DNA from: Candidatus Poribacteria bacterium
GTDB taxonomy: Bacteria > Poribacteria > WGA-4E > WGA-3G
Reading direction: 5' to 3'
Length of the DNA: 64,000 nt
Assembly: GCA_003635315.1 (NCBI GenBank)
Contig: PYJD01000040.1
Span: 129,276-193,275, forward strand
Part shown: in pieces, positions 10,164 to 19,989 of the stretch
Layout of the letters: every line of letters begins with the position of its first letter
How positions within the stretch are numbered: position 1 is the first letter of the stretch
Position numbers and translations under genes: made by a program
The notes under the pieces: generated by a model
Told to the model about the DNA's origin: nothing
The model's database searches: none
What the model saw: only the letters and a program-made list of their open reading frames with translations

Positions 10164-11906
10164 TTGAACTTACGTGAACACACAAAACAATTACTCTCAA
10201 CAGAAAGGTATGTGGATTCTGATTGTAATGATATAAATAGATTCAGAAAATCAAGTCGATTTGCTCTGGTATACCCCAGTACATATCATCTCGGTATGTC
10301 GAGTCTTGGTGTACAAGTTATTCATGCCACATTAAATAATCGAAGTGATACTTCCTGTGAACGCGTCTTTATTCCTGAACCTAAATATGTTCAGGAACTC
10401 ATAAATAAAAAATCACCACTCTTTTCTTTAGAAACCCAAACACCCCTTCACGATTTTAATATTGTTGGATTTTCTGTCTCGTTTGAATCCGATTATATCA
10501 ATATACCTCGAGCTTTAGAATTAGGAAACATTCCTCCACTGGCAATTAATCGTACCGCATGGGATCCAATTGTTGTTGCCGGAGGAATAAACATCTCCTA
10601 TAACCCGGAACCTATAGCTGATTTCATTGATGTGTTTGTTGTTGGTGAAGCTGAAGAAATTATTCATAATTTCATGGAACAATACCACCAATGGAAGATT
10701 TCTAACGCTACAAGAGATGAGTTGTTAAGTACTTTGGGAACTCAACCCGGTTTATACGTTCCCAGTTTCTATGATATTTCATACAATCAAGATGGTACAG
10801 TAAAGAAAGTTGAGACAAAGGGAGATTTTCCAGAAAAGATTACTTCAGCAGCTGTACCTATACTTGATAATGTAGAGACATGTACAAAGATACATACCCC
10901 TGATACTGAATTCTCAAATGCACATTTAATTGAAATCGTACGCGGTTGTGGTAGACAATGTCGATTCTGTGTAGCAGATTATGCAAGGAGATGGCCAAGA
11001 CACAGATCTGTTGAAAATACCCTTGCACTTGCTGAAAAAGCTCGTGGAATTACGGATAGAATTGGTTTAGTAGGGGCTTCAATTTCAGACCATCCACAGA
11101 TTAATGAAATCGCTTCCGGTTTAGTCAATAAAGGCTTCCGCATTTCCTGTGCATCCCTTAGAGCAGAAACAGTTGAATCACCATTATTGGATGCATTGGC
11201 AGATAGTGATCAGGGAACAATTACAATCGCACCAGAAGTTGCCACAGAAAAACTTCAAAAAATTGTAAATAAAGGTATTCCACGCGAACGTCTCTACTAT
11301 ATCTTTGAAGAAGCTTTAAAACGTGATATTCTCAATCTCCGACTCTATTTTCTTATTGGTGTACCTTATGAAACACCTGAAGATGTTACGGCAATTGCAG
11401 ACATGGCAAAGGAGATGCGGACAATTCTTTTACCTCACGCCAAACGCTCTGGCAAAATTGGTCGTATCAGTTTTACTATTTCTCCTATGGTGCCAAAACC
11501 ACATACACCATTTCAATGGGTTCCAATGGAACCCCCAAAAACTATTTCCAAAAAACTGAATTATTTAAAGCATGAAATTAATCGACTTGGAAGTATTAAG
11601 GTTTCATCAGCAAGCGCACGTTTAGCACATCAAGAAGCTGTTTTCGCGCGGGGTGATCGCAGACTTGGCAAGGTCATCTATGAGCTGGCACAAGGCACCA
11701 CATGGAACAATGCATTTCGGAAATATAGTTTAGCTCCGGATTTCTATGCTTTACGTCAACGGGATTTTAATGAAATTAATCCATGGGATCATCTGGATTT
11801 AAACGTTAAACCGCAATTCCTACAACTTGAACATAATAAATACGAAAAGGGTTTTATGACCAGTCAATGCGACACAAGTGTTTGTAAAAAATGTGGGGCA
11901 TGCTAA
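10164..11906 (+). CDS. B12-binding-domain radical SAM protein (TIGR03960-like)
   Basis: LVYPSTYHLGMSSLGVQVIHATLN, EIVRGCGRQCRFCVADYARRWPRHR radical-SAM Cys motif; Cys-rich C-terminus CDTSVCKKCGAC; TTG start. Confidence 0.85.
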   Translation: MNLREHTKQLLSTERYVDSDCNDINRFRKSSRFALVYPSTYHLGMSSLGVQVIHATLNNRSDTSCERVFIPEPKYVQELINKKSPLFSLETQTPLHDFNIVGFSVSFESDYINIPRALELGNIPPLAINRTAWDPIVVAGGINISYNPEPIADFIDVFVVGEAEEIIHNFMEQYHQWKISNATRDELLSTLGTQPGLYVPSFYDISYNQDGTVKKVETKGDFPEKITSAAVPILDNVETCTKIHTPDTEFSNAHLIEIVRGCGRQCRFCVADYARRWPRHRSVENTLALAEKARGITDRIGLVGASISDHPQINEIASGLVNKGFRISCASLRAETVESPLLDALADSDQGTITIAPEVATEKLQKIVNKGIPRERLYYIFEEALKRDILNLRLYFLIGVPYETPEDVTAIADMAKEMRTILLPHAKRSGKIGRISFTISPMVPKPHTPFQWVPMEPPKTISKKLNYLKHEINRLGSIKVSSASARLAHQEAVFARGDRRLGKVIYELAQGTTWNNAFRKYSLAPDFYALRQRDFNEINPWDHLDLNVKPQFLQLEHNKYEKGFMTSQCDTSVCKKCGAC

Positions 11907-11993
11907 TTATTGAATGTATTAAACTACTAAAAAGTGATTATTCTATCTTTTAATGAATAATCAGAATATTGACTCAATGAAGGAGGCAAAGCA

Positions 11994-12767
11994 GTGTTAA
12001 AACTTAAAAAATTACCAACGCTTCTACTTCTAACCTTTATTTTTGTTACCATTACCTCTCTTTCTTATGCTGGTTTAGACGACAAATCGCTTGTATTATA
12101 TCTCTCCTTTGATGAAGGGGCAGGAAACACAGCTAAAGATGGGTCTGAATACGGACATGATGGAGAACTAATGAAAGGTCCAAAATGGGTTGATGGAAAA
12201 AGCGGAAAAGCAATTGAATTTGATGGGACAAAAAGCCAATATGTTATTGTTCCTATCAATGACACCTTGCAATTAAGAGAACAGTTTTCCGTTGTATTTT
12301 GGGTCAAACGTGGAGATACACAAATACGAGCTTGGAATTATATGGTTGCCGGTGGATCCCTAAAATGGGCTGTCATTTTTAATAAAGATAACCAAAAAAC
12401 TTTCGTTTACACAAATGGAGGTGGATGGGGTCTTAGAGGTCAAACCGATGGTACTCAACCTGAAGACTGGGTACATATCACCTTAACACATGATACGAAA
12501 TCTGCAGTAAACATCTATTACGATGGCAAAAAAGCCGGTGGTGGAGGAAAACCACCTACTGTTGCTGAAATCGATGGTTCTGTGATGGTCGGCGCAAGAC
12601 ATCCCGGTCAAGAATTCTTCACTGGGGTGATTGATGAGGTTTATCTCTTTGATCGTATTATTACTGAAGATGAGATCAATACTATCAAAGACGGGGGGTT
12701 TACACCAGTAAAACCGGCAGATAAATTATCTACCACATGGGGTGTCATTAAGGCAAAACGCCATTAG
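11994..12767 (+). CDS. Exported LamG/ConA-like lectin domain protein
   Basis: Signal peptide; LVLYLSFDEGAGNTAKDGSEYGHDGEL, FTGVIDEVYLFDRIITEDEI typical of LamG-like jellyroll domains; preceded by aaggagg. Confidence 0.85.
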   Translation: MLKLKKLPTLLLLTFIFVTITSLSYAGLDDKSLVLYLSFDEGAGNTAKDGSEYGHDGELMKGPKWVDGKSGKAIEFDGTKSQYVIVPINDTLQLREQFSVVFWVKRGDTQIRAWNYMVAGGSLKWAVIFNKDNQKTFVYTNGGGWGLRGQTDGTQPEDWVHITLTHDTKSAVNIYYDGKKAGGGGKPPTVAEIDGSVMVGARHPGQEFFTGVIDEVYLFDRIITEDEINTIKDGGFTPVKPADKLSTTWGVIKAKRH

Positions 12768-12777
12768 TAAGATTATT

Positions 12778-12814
12778 CTCAAGGGCAGTTATATTTCTGC
12801 CCTTGAGTTTTATT
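12778..12814 (+). terminator. Rho-independent terminator after the LamG gene
   Basis: Perfect 11-bp stem CTCAAGGGCAG-ttatattt-CTGCCCTTGAG followed by TTTTATT. Confidence 0.88.
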
Positions 12815-12875
12815 AAATCCCCTTATCCTCTAATATATCGGAATCGGTTCTGTGCCACATTCCGCTTCATCTCTA

Positions 12876-12988
12876 ATACCAATTCTGATATATAATGTCT
12901 CTCTTGTAGCATAAACTTTCCAGTTTGTGCCACATTCCGCTTCATTTCTAATAATAGGTAATGGGACAAAAATTAATTGAAATGGTAT
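12876..12988. repeat. MITE-like intergenic repeat, copy 1
   Basis: Ends ATACCAATTCT ... TGAAATGGTAT; internal GCATAAACTTTCCAGTTTGTGC hairpin shared with copies at 52997 and 59391. Confidence 0.7.
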
Positions 12989-13075
12989 CAGTTAACTTCA
13001 ATATCCAGTAAACCAATATATTTCCAACACGTACTCACCATTCTTAGATCCTGCAGACTCCAATTACTAAGACTA

Positions 13076-14347
13076 ATGCGTATATTAATAAATGCTACTA
13101 TACTTATTATATGTGGCATAATATGCAATCTCTCCTATGCCGACCAAGTTAATGAATATTACAAAAGCGGCAAAAGATATATGGATGATGGACGATTTCA
13201 CAAAGCTTTAAATGAACTAAATAAAGCCATTGCCTCCATAAATACACATACAAGTCCTGACCTAATCTCCGAGATTCATTACAATATCGGTTCCGTTCAT
13301 TTCCACCTGGAAGAATTTGAAAAAGCAATCTCAGAATATAATAAAGCCATTGAAATCAAGAGTGATTCTCCAATTTTTTACAACGCTTTGGGTATAGTCT
13401 ATTCTGAAACCAAACAATATAAAAAAGCATTAGATACATATCACAAAGTAATAAAATATTCCCCAAAAACAGCGGAACCCTATTTCAATATTGGATTAGT
13501 TCAATACAATCAAGGCAACTTCTCTTCTGCAATTGATGCCTTCAGACAGGCAATTGGTGTTGATAAAAAATGGACTGATGCCTATATCGGGTTGGGTGAT
13601 ATATATCTTAAACAAGGAAAACTCTCTAAATCAGAACAGGAATATAATAACGCCTTACAAGTAAAATCCGATAGTATTGGCGCATTAATTGGTTTAGGTA
13701 AGGTATACTTGAGACAAGACAATACTGACAAAGCAAAACCTATTTTTCAACAGGTTATTAAAATCCAGAAAGACTATACAGATGCACATTTCCAAATTGC
13801 ACAGCTATATATTAAAAATGGAGAGAAGGATAAAGCTGAAAAAACTATGGAATACTTCAAAGTTCTAAGGGATACAGATCCACTTCTCGTAAAAGCACAA
13901 AAATGGGTGAAAATACATCCTGATGATCCAAAAGGATATAATAATTTGGGAATTCTACTCCTTACGCGACGATGTTATGAGAAGGCAATTCTAAACTATA
14001 AAAAGGCTATAACCCTTTCTCCTAACTTAGCTTCAGCACATTATAACTTAGGACTTGCATACCATAAACAAGAAAAAAGAGAACTGGCGATCAATGCCTA
14101 CCTACTTGCCATCAAAAACGACTCAGAACTCGCTATCGCACATAATAATTTGGCAGTCTGCTATTCTGAATTAAACACAAATCTAAACAAAGCACTCTCC
14201 CATTCGCTTATTGCAACTAAGAAGATTCCATCAAATCCAAATTACTGGGATACTTTGGCAACTATCTATAAACAACTTGGTTCTATACAAGAAGCACAAC
14301 AAGCTCGTGAAAAACAAATTTCACTTTTAAGGCAATCACAAAAATGA
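13076..14347 (+). CDS. Exported TPR-repeat protein (start chosen at ATG 13076; ORF open from 12977)
   Basis: Signal peptide MRILINATILIICGIICNLSYADQ; many TPR units (YNALGIVYSETKQYKKALDTYHKVI, AHYNLGLAYHKQEKRELAINAYLLAI). Confidence 0.9.
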   Translation: MRILINATILIICGIICNLSYADQVNEYYKSGKRYMDDGRFHKALNELNKAIASINTHTSPDLISEIHYNIGSVHFHLEEFEKAISEYNKAIEIKSDSPIFYNALGIVYSETKQYKKALDTYHKVIKYSPKTAEPYFNIGLVQYNQGNFSSAIDAFRQAIGVDKKWTDAYIGLGDIYLKQGKLSKSEQEYNNALQVKSDSIGALIGLGKVYLRQDNTDKAKPIFQQVIKIQKDYTDAHFQIAQLYIKNGEKDKAEKTMEYFKVLRDTDPLLVKAQKWVKIHPDDPKGYNNLGILLLTRRCYEKAILNYKKAITLSPNLASAHYNLGLAYHKQEKRELAINAYLLAIKNDSELAIAHNNLAVCYSELNTNLNKALSHSLIATKKIPSNPNYWDTLATIYKQLGSIQEAQQAREKQISLLRQSQK

Positions 14348-16041
14348 GATGGTTCGGGTGTATTTTTCTCTGTCTTGTTTTCATGAACCCTATCCTTCAT
14401 TCTGAAGTAAAATTTGTTGATGTCACAAAAAATGCTGGTATAGACTTTACTCATTTTGATGGTCGAACCGGTGAGAAATACCTAATAGAAACACTCGGAT
14501 CTGGCGCACTGTTTCTTGATTATGATAATGATTCATATCTCGACCTATATATAATTAACGCAACAAATATCCCACCCCATACCCCATCTTTAAAAAACAA
14601 CTCTCCCACTAAATATCATCCAATTAACTCTCTGTATCGTAACAATGGTGATGGCACATTCACTGATAAGACTGAGGCAGCAAGAATCGGAGATACTGGC
14701 TATGGTGTCGGCTGTGCTGCAGCTGACATAAATAATGATGGTTTCACAGACATTTTCATTACAAATTTTGGTATAAACCGACTCTATCTAAACAATAGTG
14801 ACGGAACTTTCTCGGATGTAACCAAACGAGCAGGAGTTGGAGATGAACGGTGGGGAACTGGTTGTGCTTTCCTCGACTATAATTTAGATGGATATGTTGA
14901 CCTATATGTTGTCAACTATATGAAGTATTCTGTTGAAAATGACCGTGGTTGGGAATCACGTGGTCAACGAATATACTGCAGTCCAGTTGATCAACTGGAT
15001 AGAACTCAATTTCAAAGTGAACCAGATATTCTCTATAAAAACAATGGAGACGGAACATTCACAGATACTACAAATGCTGCAGGTATCTTACATCGATCAC
15101 TTGGACTCGCAGTCGCAGTGGGGGATTATAATAATGATGGGTATCCAGACATACACGTAGCAAATGATATGGAACCAGATATACTATATAAGAACAACAG
15201 AGATGGTACATTTACTGATACGACAGATTTCACAGGCACAGGTTATGACGATAATGGAATCCCTGGAAGTGGTATGGGAAGTGCTTTTGGGGATTATAAT
15301 AATGATGGATTCCTTGACTTACTTGTAAGTAATGCCCCAACACAACACGCAATCCTATATCGGAGTGAAGAGGCACAATTTTATCAGGACACTTCATTTC
15401 TATCTGGAATTGGTGCTATTACACTCCCTTATTTTAAATGGGCAGTAGAATTTATCGACTTTAACAACGATGGGTTATTAGATATCTATGTTTGTAACGG
15501 ACATCTACAGGATAACATACATCAGTTTTCCGATGACACATACCCACAGGTAGATCTTCTTTTTCAAAACAATTATAAAAATGGTAAATATACCTTCCAA
15601 GAAATCTCGCAGACAACAGGGTTAGTCCGTTTAACAAATACTGTAGGACGAGCAGCAGCTTTTGGTGATTATGATAATGATGGAGATATAGATGTATTTC
15701 TTAATCACTCAAATCAACCCGCAAAATTACTACGAAATGATGGTGGAAACTCACAGAATTGGATAATAGTAAATGCTATTGGAACAAAGAGTAATACATC
15801 CGGCATAGGTACCAAGATATTTCTAAAGACAGGTGAATTAACTTTGTATAGAGAGATTCACAGTGGTTCAAGCTATCTATCCCAAAACGATCTCAGATCA
15901 CATTTCGGTTTAGGTAAAAACAATACTATTGAAACACTTGAGTTACAATGGTCTACAGGTAAAAAAGAGATAATTCGAAATATAAAAAGCAATCAAATAA
16001 TCACCATCAAAGAAGGCTATGGTATAGTAAAATCCCAATGA
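14344..16041 (+). CDS. CRTAC1-like FG-GAP/VCBS repeat protein with ASPIC/UnbV C-terminal domain
   Basis: Repeated LYRNNGDGTFTD and DYNNDGYPDI units; C-terminal HFGLGKNNTIETLELQWSTGKKE; ATGA overlap with the TPR gene. Confidence 0.92.
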   Translation: MRWFGCIFLCLVFMNPILHSEVKFVDVTKNAGIDFTHFDGRTGEKYLIETLGSGALFLDYDNDSYLDLYIINATNIPPHTPSLKNNSPTKYHPINSLYRNNGDGTFTDKTEAARIGDTGYGVGCAAADINNDGFTDIFITNFGINRLYLNNSDGTFSDVTKRAGVGDERWGTGCAFLDYNLDGYVDLYVVNYMKYSVENDRGWESRGQRIYCSPVDQLDRTQFQSEPDILYKNNGDGTFTDTTNAAGILHRSLGLAVAVGDYNNDGYPDIHVANDMEPDILYKNNRDGTFTDTTDFTGTGYDDNGIPGSGMGSAFGDYNNDGFLDLLVSNAPTQHAILYRSEEAQFYQDTSFLSGIGAITLPYFKWAVEFIDFNNDGLLDIYVCNGHLQDNIHQFSDDTYPQVDLLFQNNYKNGKYTFQEISQTTGLVRLTNTVGRAAAFGDYDNDGDIDVFLNHSNQPAKLLRNDGGNSQNWIIVNAIGTKSNTSGIGTKIFLKTGELTLYREIHSGSSYLSQNDLRSHFGLGKNNTIETLELQWSTGKKEIIRNIKSNQIITIKEGYGIVKSQ

Positions 16042-16219
16042 ATTAATTGATACCTAATACCAAGAGCAATCTTCAACTCATACTATTAACGCAACATTAT
16101 CCCTTTAGAAAAACTGTTATTAGAGGTCAAAAAATCCACTCCCTTCTAATATTCTGCCAGAAAAAAGTAAAAATATTTGAAGAAAATTGAATGAATAAAC
16201 ATCACATATATGCAAAAGA

Positions 16220-16248
16220 GTTGACAGAATAGTAAACATACGTTACAA
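16220..16248 (+). promoter_or_regulatory. Sigma70-type promoter
   Basis: TTGACA - 17 nt - TACAAT. Confidence 0.6.
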
Positions 16249-16305
16249 TAACATATAGAGAATGATTTATATACTAACACTAAAATATAAAATAAGTAAA
16301 ATCAA

Positions 16306-16791
16306 ATGATTAAAGAAAATTTATACACAGTAAAACTAATACCTATCATGTCATACATTTTTATGGAGAATATAGTGTTAAGAAATCCATCAAGAGTACT
16401 TTTTTATTTTTTAGCAGAAATTCGTAAATTGGCTGTAAACATAGGTGGCTACTTACTTTATAGCGACTATGCTAAAATTGGGGTTACAGAAAAATGTTAC
16501 GATTTCGTAACTTTTTCACATAAAAATAACATACTGTTTTCTGACTGTCCAGTACAATCAAACTATCAAGTAAACAAAGACAGAAAAACTTACAATTATC
16601 TGTTGTGGAGTATTTCCAGAAAAAAAATGGAAAACACAAAAACACACAATTTCAGAATTTTAACTATTCTAAAAAAAACACCGATGAACACAGACTGTGA
16701 CAGGGCGGACAGAAGTTTTTCTAATGGCACACCATGTGACAAAAAGTGTAACATATTAAATGATATGATATTTATATTATTACTATTGTGA
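16306..16791 (+). CDS. Hypothetical ORF, uncertain
   Basis: 161-codon open frame in AT-rich DNA downstream of a good promoter; composition unlike the other proteins and no recognised domain. Confidence 0.25.
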   Translation: MIKENLYTVKLIPIMSYIFMENIVLRNPSRVLFYFLAEIRKLAVNIGGYLLYSDYAKIGVTEKCYDFVTFSHKNNILFSDCPVQSNYQVNKDRKTYNYLLWSISRKKMENTKTHNFRILTILKKTPMNTDCDRADRSFSNGTPCDKKCNILNDMIFILLLL

Positions 16792-16856
16792 AATGCTAAA
16801 TAGGAGGAAATTAGATAAAATTACCTTCATCTACGCATCCAACAATTTTGTCATAC

Positions 16857-16885
16857 TTGACAGACTTACAGAAATAGGATATTAT
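16857..16885 (+). promoter_or_regulatory. Sigma70-type promoter of the PhyH gene
   Basis: TTGACA - 17 nt - TATTAT, about 70 nt upstream of the ORF start. Confidence 0.65.
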
Positions 16886-16951
16886 GCCTCTACTCATGTC
16901 ACAAGAATAAATTATAACTATTTATCCTTTCTGTAGAAGCAATGCAAAGGA

Positions 16952-17779
16952 TTGAAAATGCCAATAACAGATGCTATGCCAGAACTCAAGAGAGAACTGA
17001 GATTCTTTCCTGTAGAAAATGACATCCCATCAACCTTAACATCTGAACAGATCCAACAATTCAATGAAGATGGTTATATCTGCCCACTTGATGTATTCTC
17101 TGAAGATGAAATTTCAAAACATCGAGAATACTTCAACCAACTTATGGACAAAGTTTTAGAAGAGGGTGGTAATAGTTATTCAATCAATGGTTGGCATACA
17201 AGAAGTGCAGGTATTCATGATCTTGTAACCGACGGAAGAATATCTGATTATGTTCAAGATTTACTTGGAAAAGACCTAATCTGTTGGGGAACACATTACT
17301 TCTGTAAGTTGCCAGGAGAAGAGAAACAGGTCAGTTGGCACCAAGATGCTTCCTACTGGCCCCTGTCACCAAGTAAAACTGTAACCGTATGGTTAGCAAT
17401 TGATGATGCTTCAGTTGAAAATGGAGCAATGACTGTTATTCCAAAATCACATCTACATGGACAAATTGCATTTGAACGGAGTACTGCTGAGGAAAAGAAC
17501 GTATTAGGACAAACTGTAATCGACGCAGAACAATATGGTGACTCTCCTGTGCCTTTTGAAATGAAAGCTGGACAGCTCTCACTACATTCAGATCTATTAC
17601 TACATGGGTCGGAACCAAACACATCCGACAGACGACGATGTGGTTTGACTATGCGATTTGTTCCACCTGAAGTAAAAGCAGCCAATAACTGGAACCAACG
17701 CGCAATTATCACAAGAGGAGATGATCCAAGTGGACATTGGGTGCACAATCCTCGACCAACTGAAGATTCTATAAACTAA
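16952..17779 (+). CDS. Phytanoyl-CoA dioxygenase family protein (Fe(II)/2OG oxygenase)
   Basis: FNEDGYICPLDVFSEDEI, SWHQDASYWPLSPSKTVTVWLAIDDASVENGAMTVIPKSH (HxD motif), distal His HSDLLLHGSEPN. Confidence 0.92.
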   Translation: MKMPITDAMPELKRELRFFPVENDIPSTLTSEQIQQFNEDGYICPLDVFSEDEISKHREYFNQLMDKVLEEGGNSYSINGWHTRSAGIHDLVTDGRISDYVQDLLGKDLICWGTHYFCKLPGEEKQVSWHQDASYWPLSPSKTVTVWLAIDDASVENGAMTVIPKSHLHGQIAFERSTAEEKNVLGQTVIDAEQYGDSPVPFEMKAGQLSLHSDLLLHGSEPNTSDRRRCGLTMRFVPPEVKAANNWNQRAIITRGDDPSGHWVHNPRPTEDSIN

Positions 17780-17870
17780 CTATGTAGGTATTGAAATTTG
17801 AACTGTATTATTCTATCATATCACAACAATACACCATCAGATTGCTCGCTTATTTCTATCATGTGAATTA

Positions 17871-19127
17871 ATGCTACCAAGACGTATTCTATTCGCTGCC
17901 TTTGCAATTTCTGCTTCTGCGAGTTTTCTCCTATGTGGCTATGAGTTTATCCGGGCAGTTTCGACATCTCTATATGTAACTTACTATACTGCTGAGAACT
18001 TACCAAGAGTTTGGATTGCCGTTTTCCCTGGGGTATTGCTATTTATCTATTTCTATGGACGTCTACTATCAGCATTTGGCGCGACACGTGCTTTGGCAAT
18101 CACATCACTCTTTTCAAGTGGTCTAATTTTTCTATGTTTTTTAGCATTAAAAATGGGTTTCCATTTTGCTGCTGCTATTATATATGTCTTTCGAGAGGCA
18201 TATATCGTAATAATTATTGAACAAATCTGGTCATTTGTAAATAGTACATTAACCTCAAAGCAAGCAAAGACAATTAACGGTCCGTTCTGTGCTATCGCCT
18301 CTGTCGGATCTGTTGTGGGTGGAGTACTGGTAGGAATGTTTGCAGTATCAGTAGGGTCTATCAACTTACTACTCGGTGCTGTTATATCATTAATTCCAAC
18401 GGCATTCTTTGCTGTAATCGCATATAGTCTCGCAGGTGAACCAAAACCAACTGAGTTAGAAGCAGGAGGAAAGTTAGGACATCTCGGAGTTAAAACGCTG
18501 TTTAGGTCAAAATACTTGTTGATGGTAGCAATATTAGTTATTAGTACACAAGTCATATCGTCTGTTCTTGATCTACGCTTCAATGGATTTGTTGAAGCTG
18601 AAATCACTGAAACTGATTCGATGACTTCATATTACGGAATTTTCTACGCAAGACTGGCTGCAATTTCTGCAATATTACAATTGATTGTTGTTCCTTTTGC
18701 ACTACGGTTAGTATCAATTAGAGTCATCCATGTTCTAATCCCAATTATACATCTACTGAATGGACTAATTCTATCTATTTCTCCATCACTTAAAACTGGT
18801 GCAAGGGCATTTCTTACTTTCAAAGCCTTAGATTATTCACTCTTTCGAGCAGGTAAAGAACTCTTTTATATGCCTTTATCTTATGATGAAAGATATCGCT
18901 GCAAACAAATTATTGATTCCTTTGGGTATCGATCAGCAAAGAGTGGTAGTGCAAGTATCCTTGAGTTAGTACGTCTAATTGTAGTAAGAATTCCTGGTAT
19001 CGCTTTATCAATAACTGCTATGGCAATTTCATGTGTTTGGGCTGTTCTTGTCTCAAGTATATCATCACAATATATTAAGCTTGAAAAAACAGTTAAAACG
19101 GTTGACAATAGTGATACTAATATGTAG
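17871..19127 (+). CDS. MFS-like membrane protein resembling ATP/ADP (NTT/Tlc-type) translocase homologs
   Basis: About 12 hydrophobic segments; FLLCGYEFIRAVSTSLYV..ENLPRVWIAVFPGVLLFIYFYGRL and EQIWSFVNSTLTSKQAKTINGPFCAIASVGSVVGG recall NTT-like bacterial proteins. Confidence 0.55.
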   Translation: MLPRRILFAAFAISASASFLLCGYEFIRAVSTSLYVTYYTAENLPRVWIAVFPGVLLFIYFYGRLLSAFGATRALAITSLFSSGLIFLCFLALKMGFHFAAAIIYVFREAYIVIIIEQIWSFVNSTLTSKQAKTINGPFCAIASVGSVVGGVLVGMFAVSVGSINLLLGAVISLIPTAFFAVIAYSLAGEPKPTELEAGGKLGHLGVKTLFRSKYLLMVAILVISTQVISSVLDLRFNGFVEAEITETDSMTSYYGIFYARLAAISAILQLIVVPFALRLVSIRVIHVLIPIIHLLNGLILSISPSLKTGARAFLTFKALDYSLFRAGKELFYMPLSYDERYRCKQIIDSFGYRSAKSGSASILELVRLIVVRIPGIALSITAMAISCVWAVLVSSISSQYIKLEKTVKTVDNSDTNM

Positions 19128-19167
19128 AATACATGTAATCTACGACTCTAATTGGAGGGAGAAGACT

Positions 19168-19926
19168 GTGAAAAATGCTACTTATGTAAGTATTCTGATA
19201 CGGGTATTCATTTCTGGAACTCTGATATTTTTTATCGGATTGATAGTCGGTTGTGCAATGACGCCTCAACCCAGTATTGATGTCTTCATTGAACCTGTTG
19301 AAAGTTCCACACACACATCAATGAATCCTGAAACAGGTGCTGTAACTATAGTCCAAAAAGGGGTGGCTGTTACAATTAGACCACTCGACGAAGTAGAACT
19401 CTTCTCATTAACTGAAAACCCACGCATTAATCCGTTTATAATTGTTGAAAATAATGGGAATGTAAATACAATTTACACAGTTTTTGAATTAGTAGTTCAT
19501 AATCTTGAATCCTCTCGTGTCCTTGTTGATGAATCTGCATTACTCATTGATCATGGCGGTTCTCAATACGCTAATCTCCCGTATGACTACTTTAAAGATC
19601 TATATCAGAATATTGATAACGATGCACAAACTGCCATACCACCAAGGCATCATCCTTATGTACGTAGACATTATCCATACTACCAGACATACTTAGATCT
19701 GGAAGCTTTGAAAGATGGACATGCCATTGTAGCTGACAGCCTTTTTGAAAGTGGAAAGTTATTTCACGGGGCTAAACGTAGTGGATATATAGTTTTTGAC
19801 AAATTAGGTCTTGACACAACAGATATGCATATAATTGTGCCTGAAGTTCGTATCGTTGTCTCAGAAAATAAACAGGAAAAACTAAAGTTCAAATTTGATT
19901 TCAGACAAGTTGTTGCTGAGAAATAA
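19168..19926 (+). CDS. Hypothetical lipoprotein (start chosen at GTG 19168; ORF open from 19033)
   Basis: N-terminal TM plus lipobox-like LIVGC; GGAGGGAG upstream of GTG. Confidence 0.6.
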   Translation: MKNATYVSILIRVFISGTLIFFIGLIVGCAMTPQPSIDVFIEPVESSTHTSMNPETGAVTIVQKGVAVTIRPLDEVELFSLTENPRINPFIIVENNGNVNTIYTVFELVVHNLESSRVLVDESALLIDHGGSQYANLPYDYFKDLYQNIDNDAQTAIPPRHHPYVRRHYPYYQTYLDLEALKDGHAIVADSLFESGKLFHGAKRSGYIVFDKLGLDTTDMHIIVPEVRIVVSENKQEKLKFKFDFRQVVAEK

Positions 19927-19989
19927 GAATTCATACATTTTAATCTAACAACAATTCCGTTGCTGTAGTATCTTAAGGAGTACGTTTTA

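Noticed and set aside
13076-14347. Repetitive DNA in TPR, FG-GAP and WD40 genes as CRISPR or tandem repeats
   Set aside because: Repeats are degenerate protein motifs at the amino-acid level with no conserved DNA repeat-spacer pattern.
18053-18607. 184-aa minus-strand ORF over the NTT-like gene
   Set aside because: Antisense to a better supported membrane protein; no domain seen.
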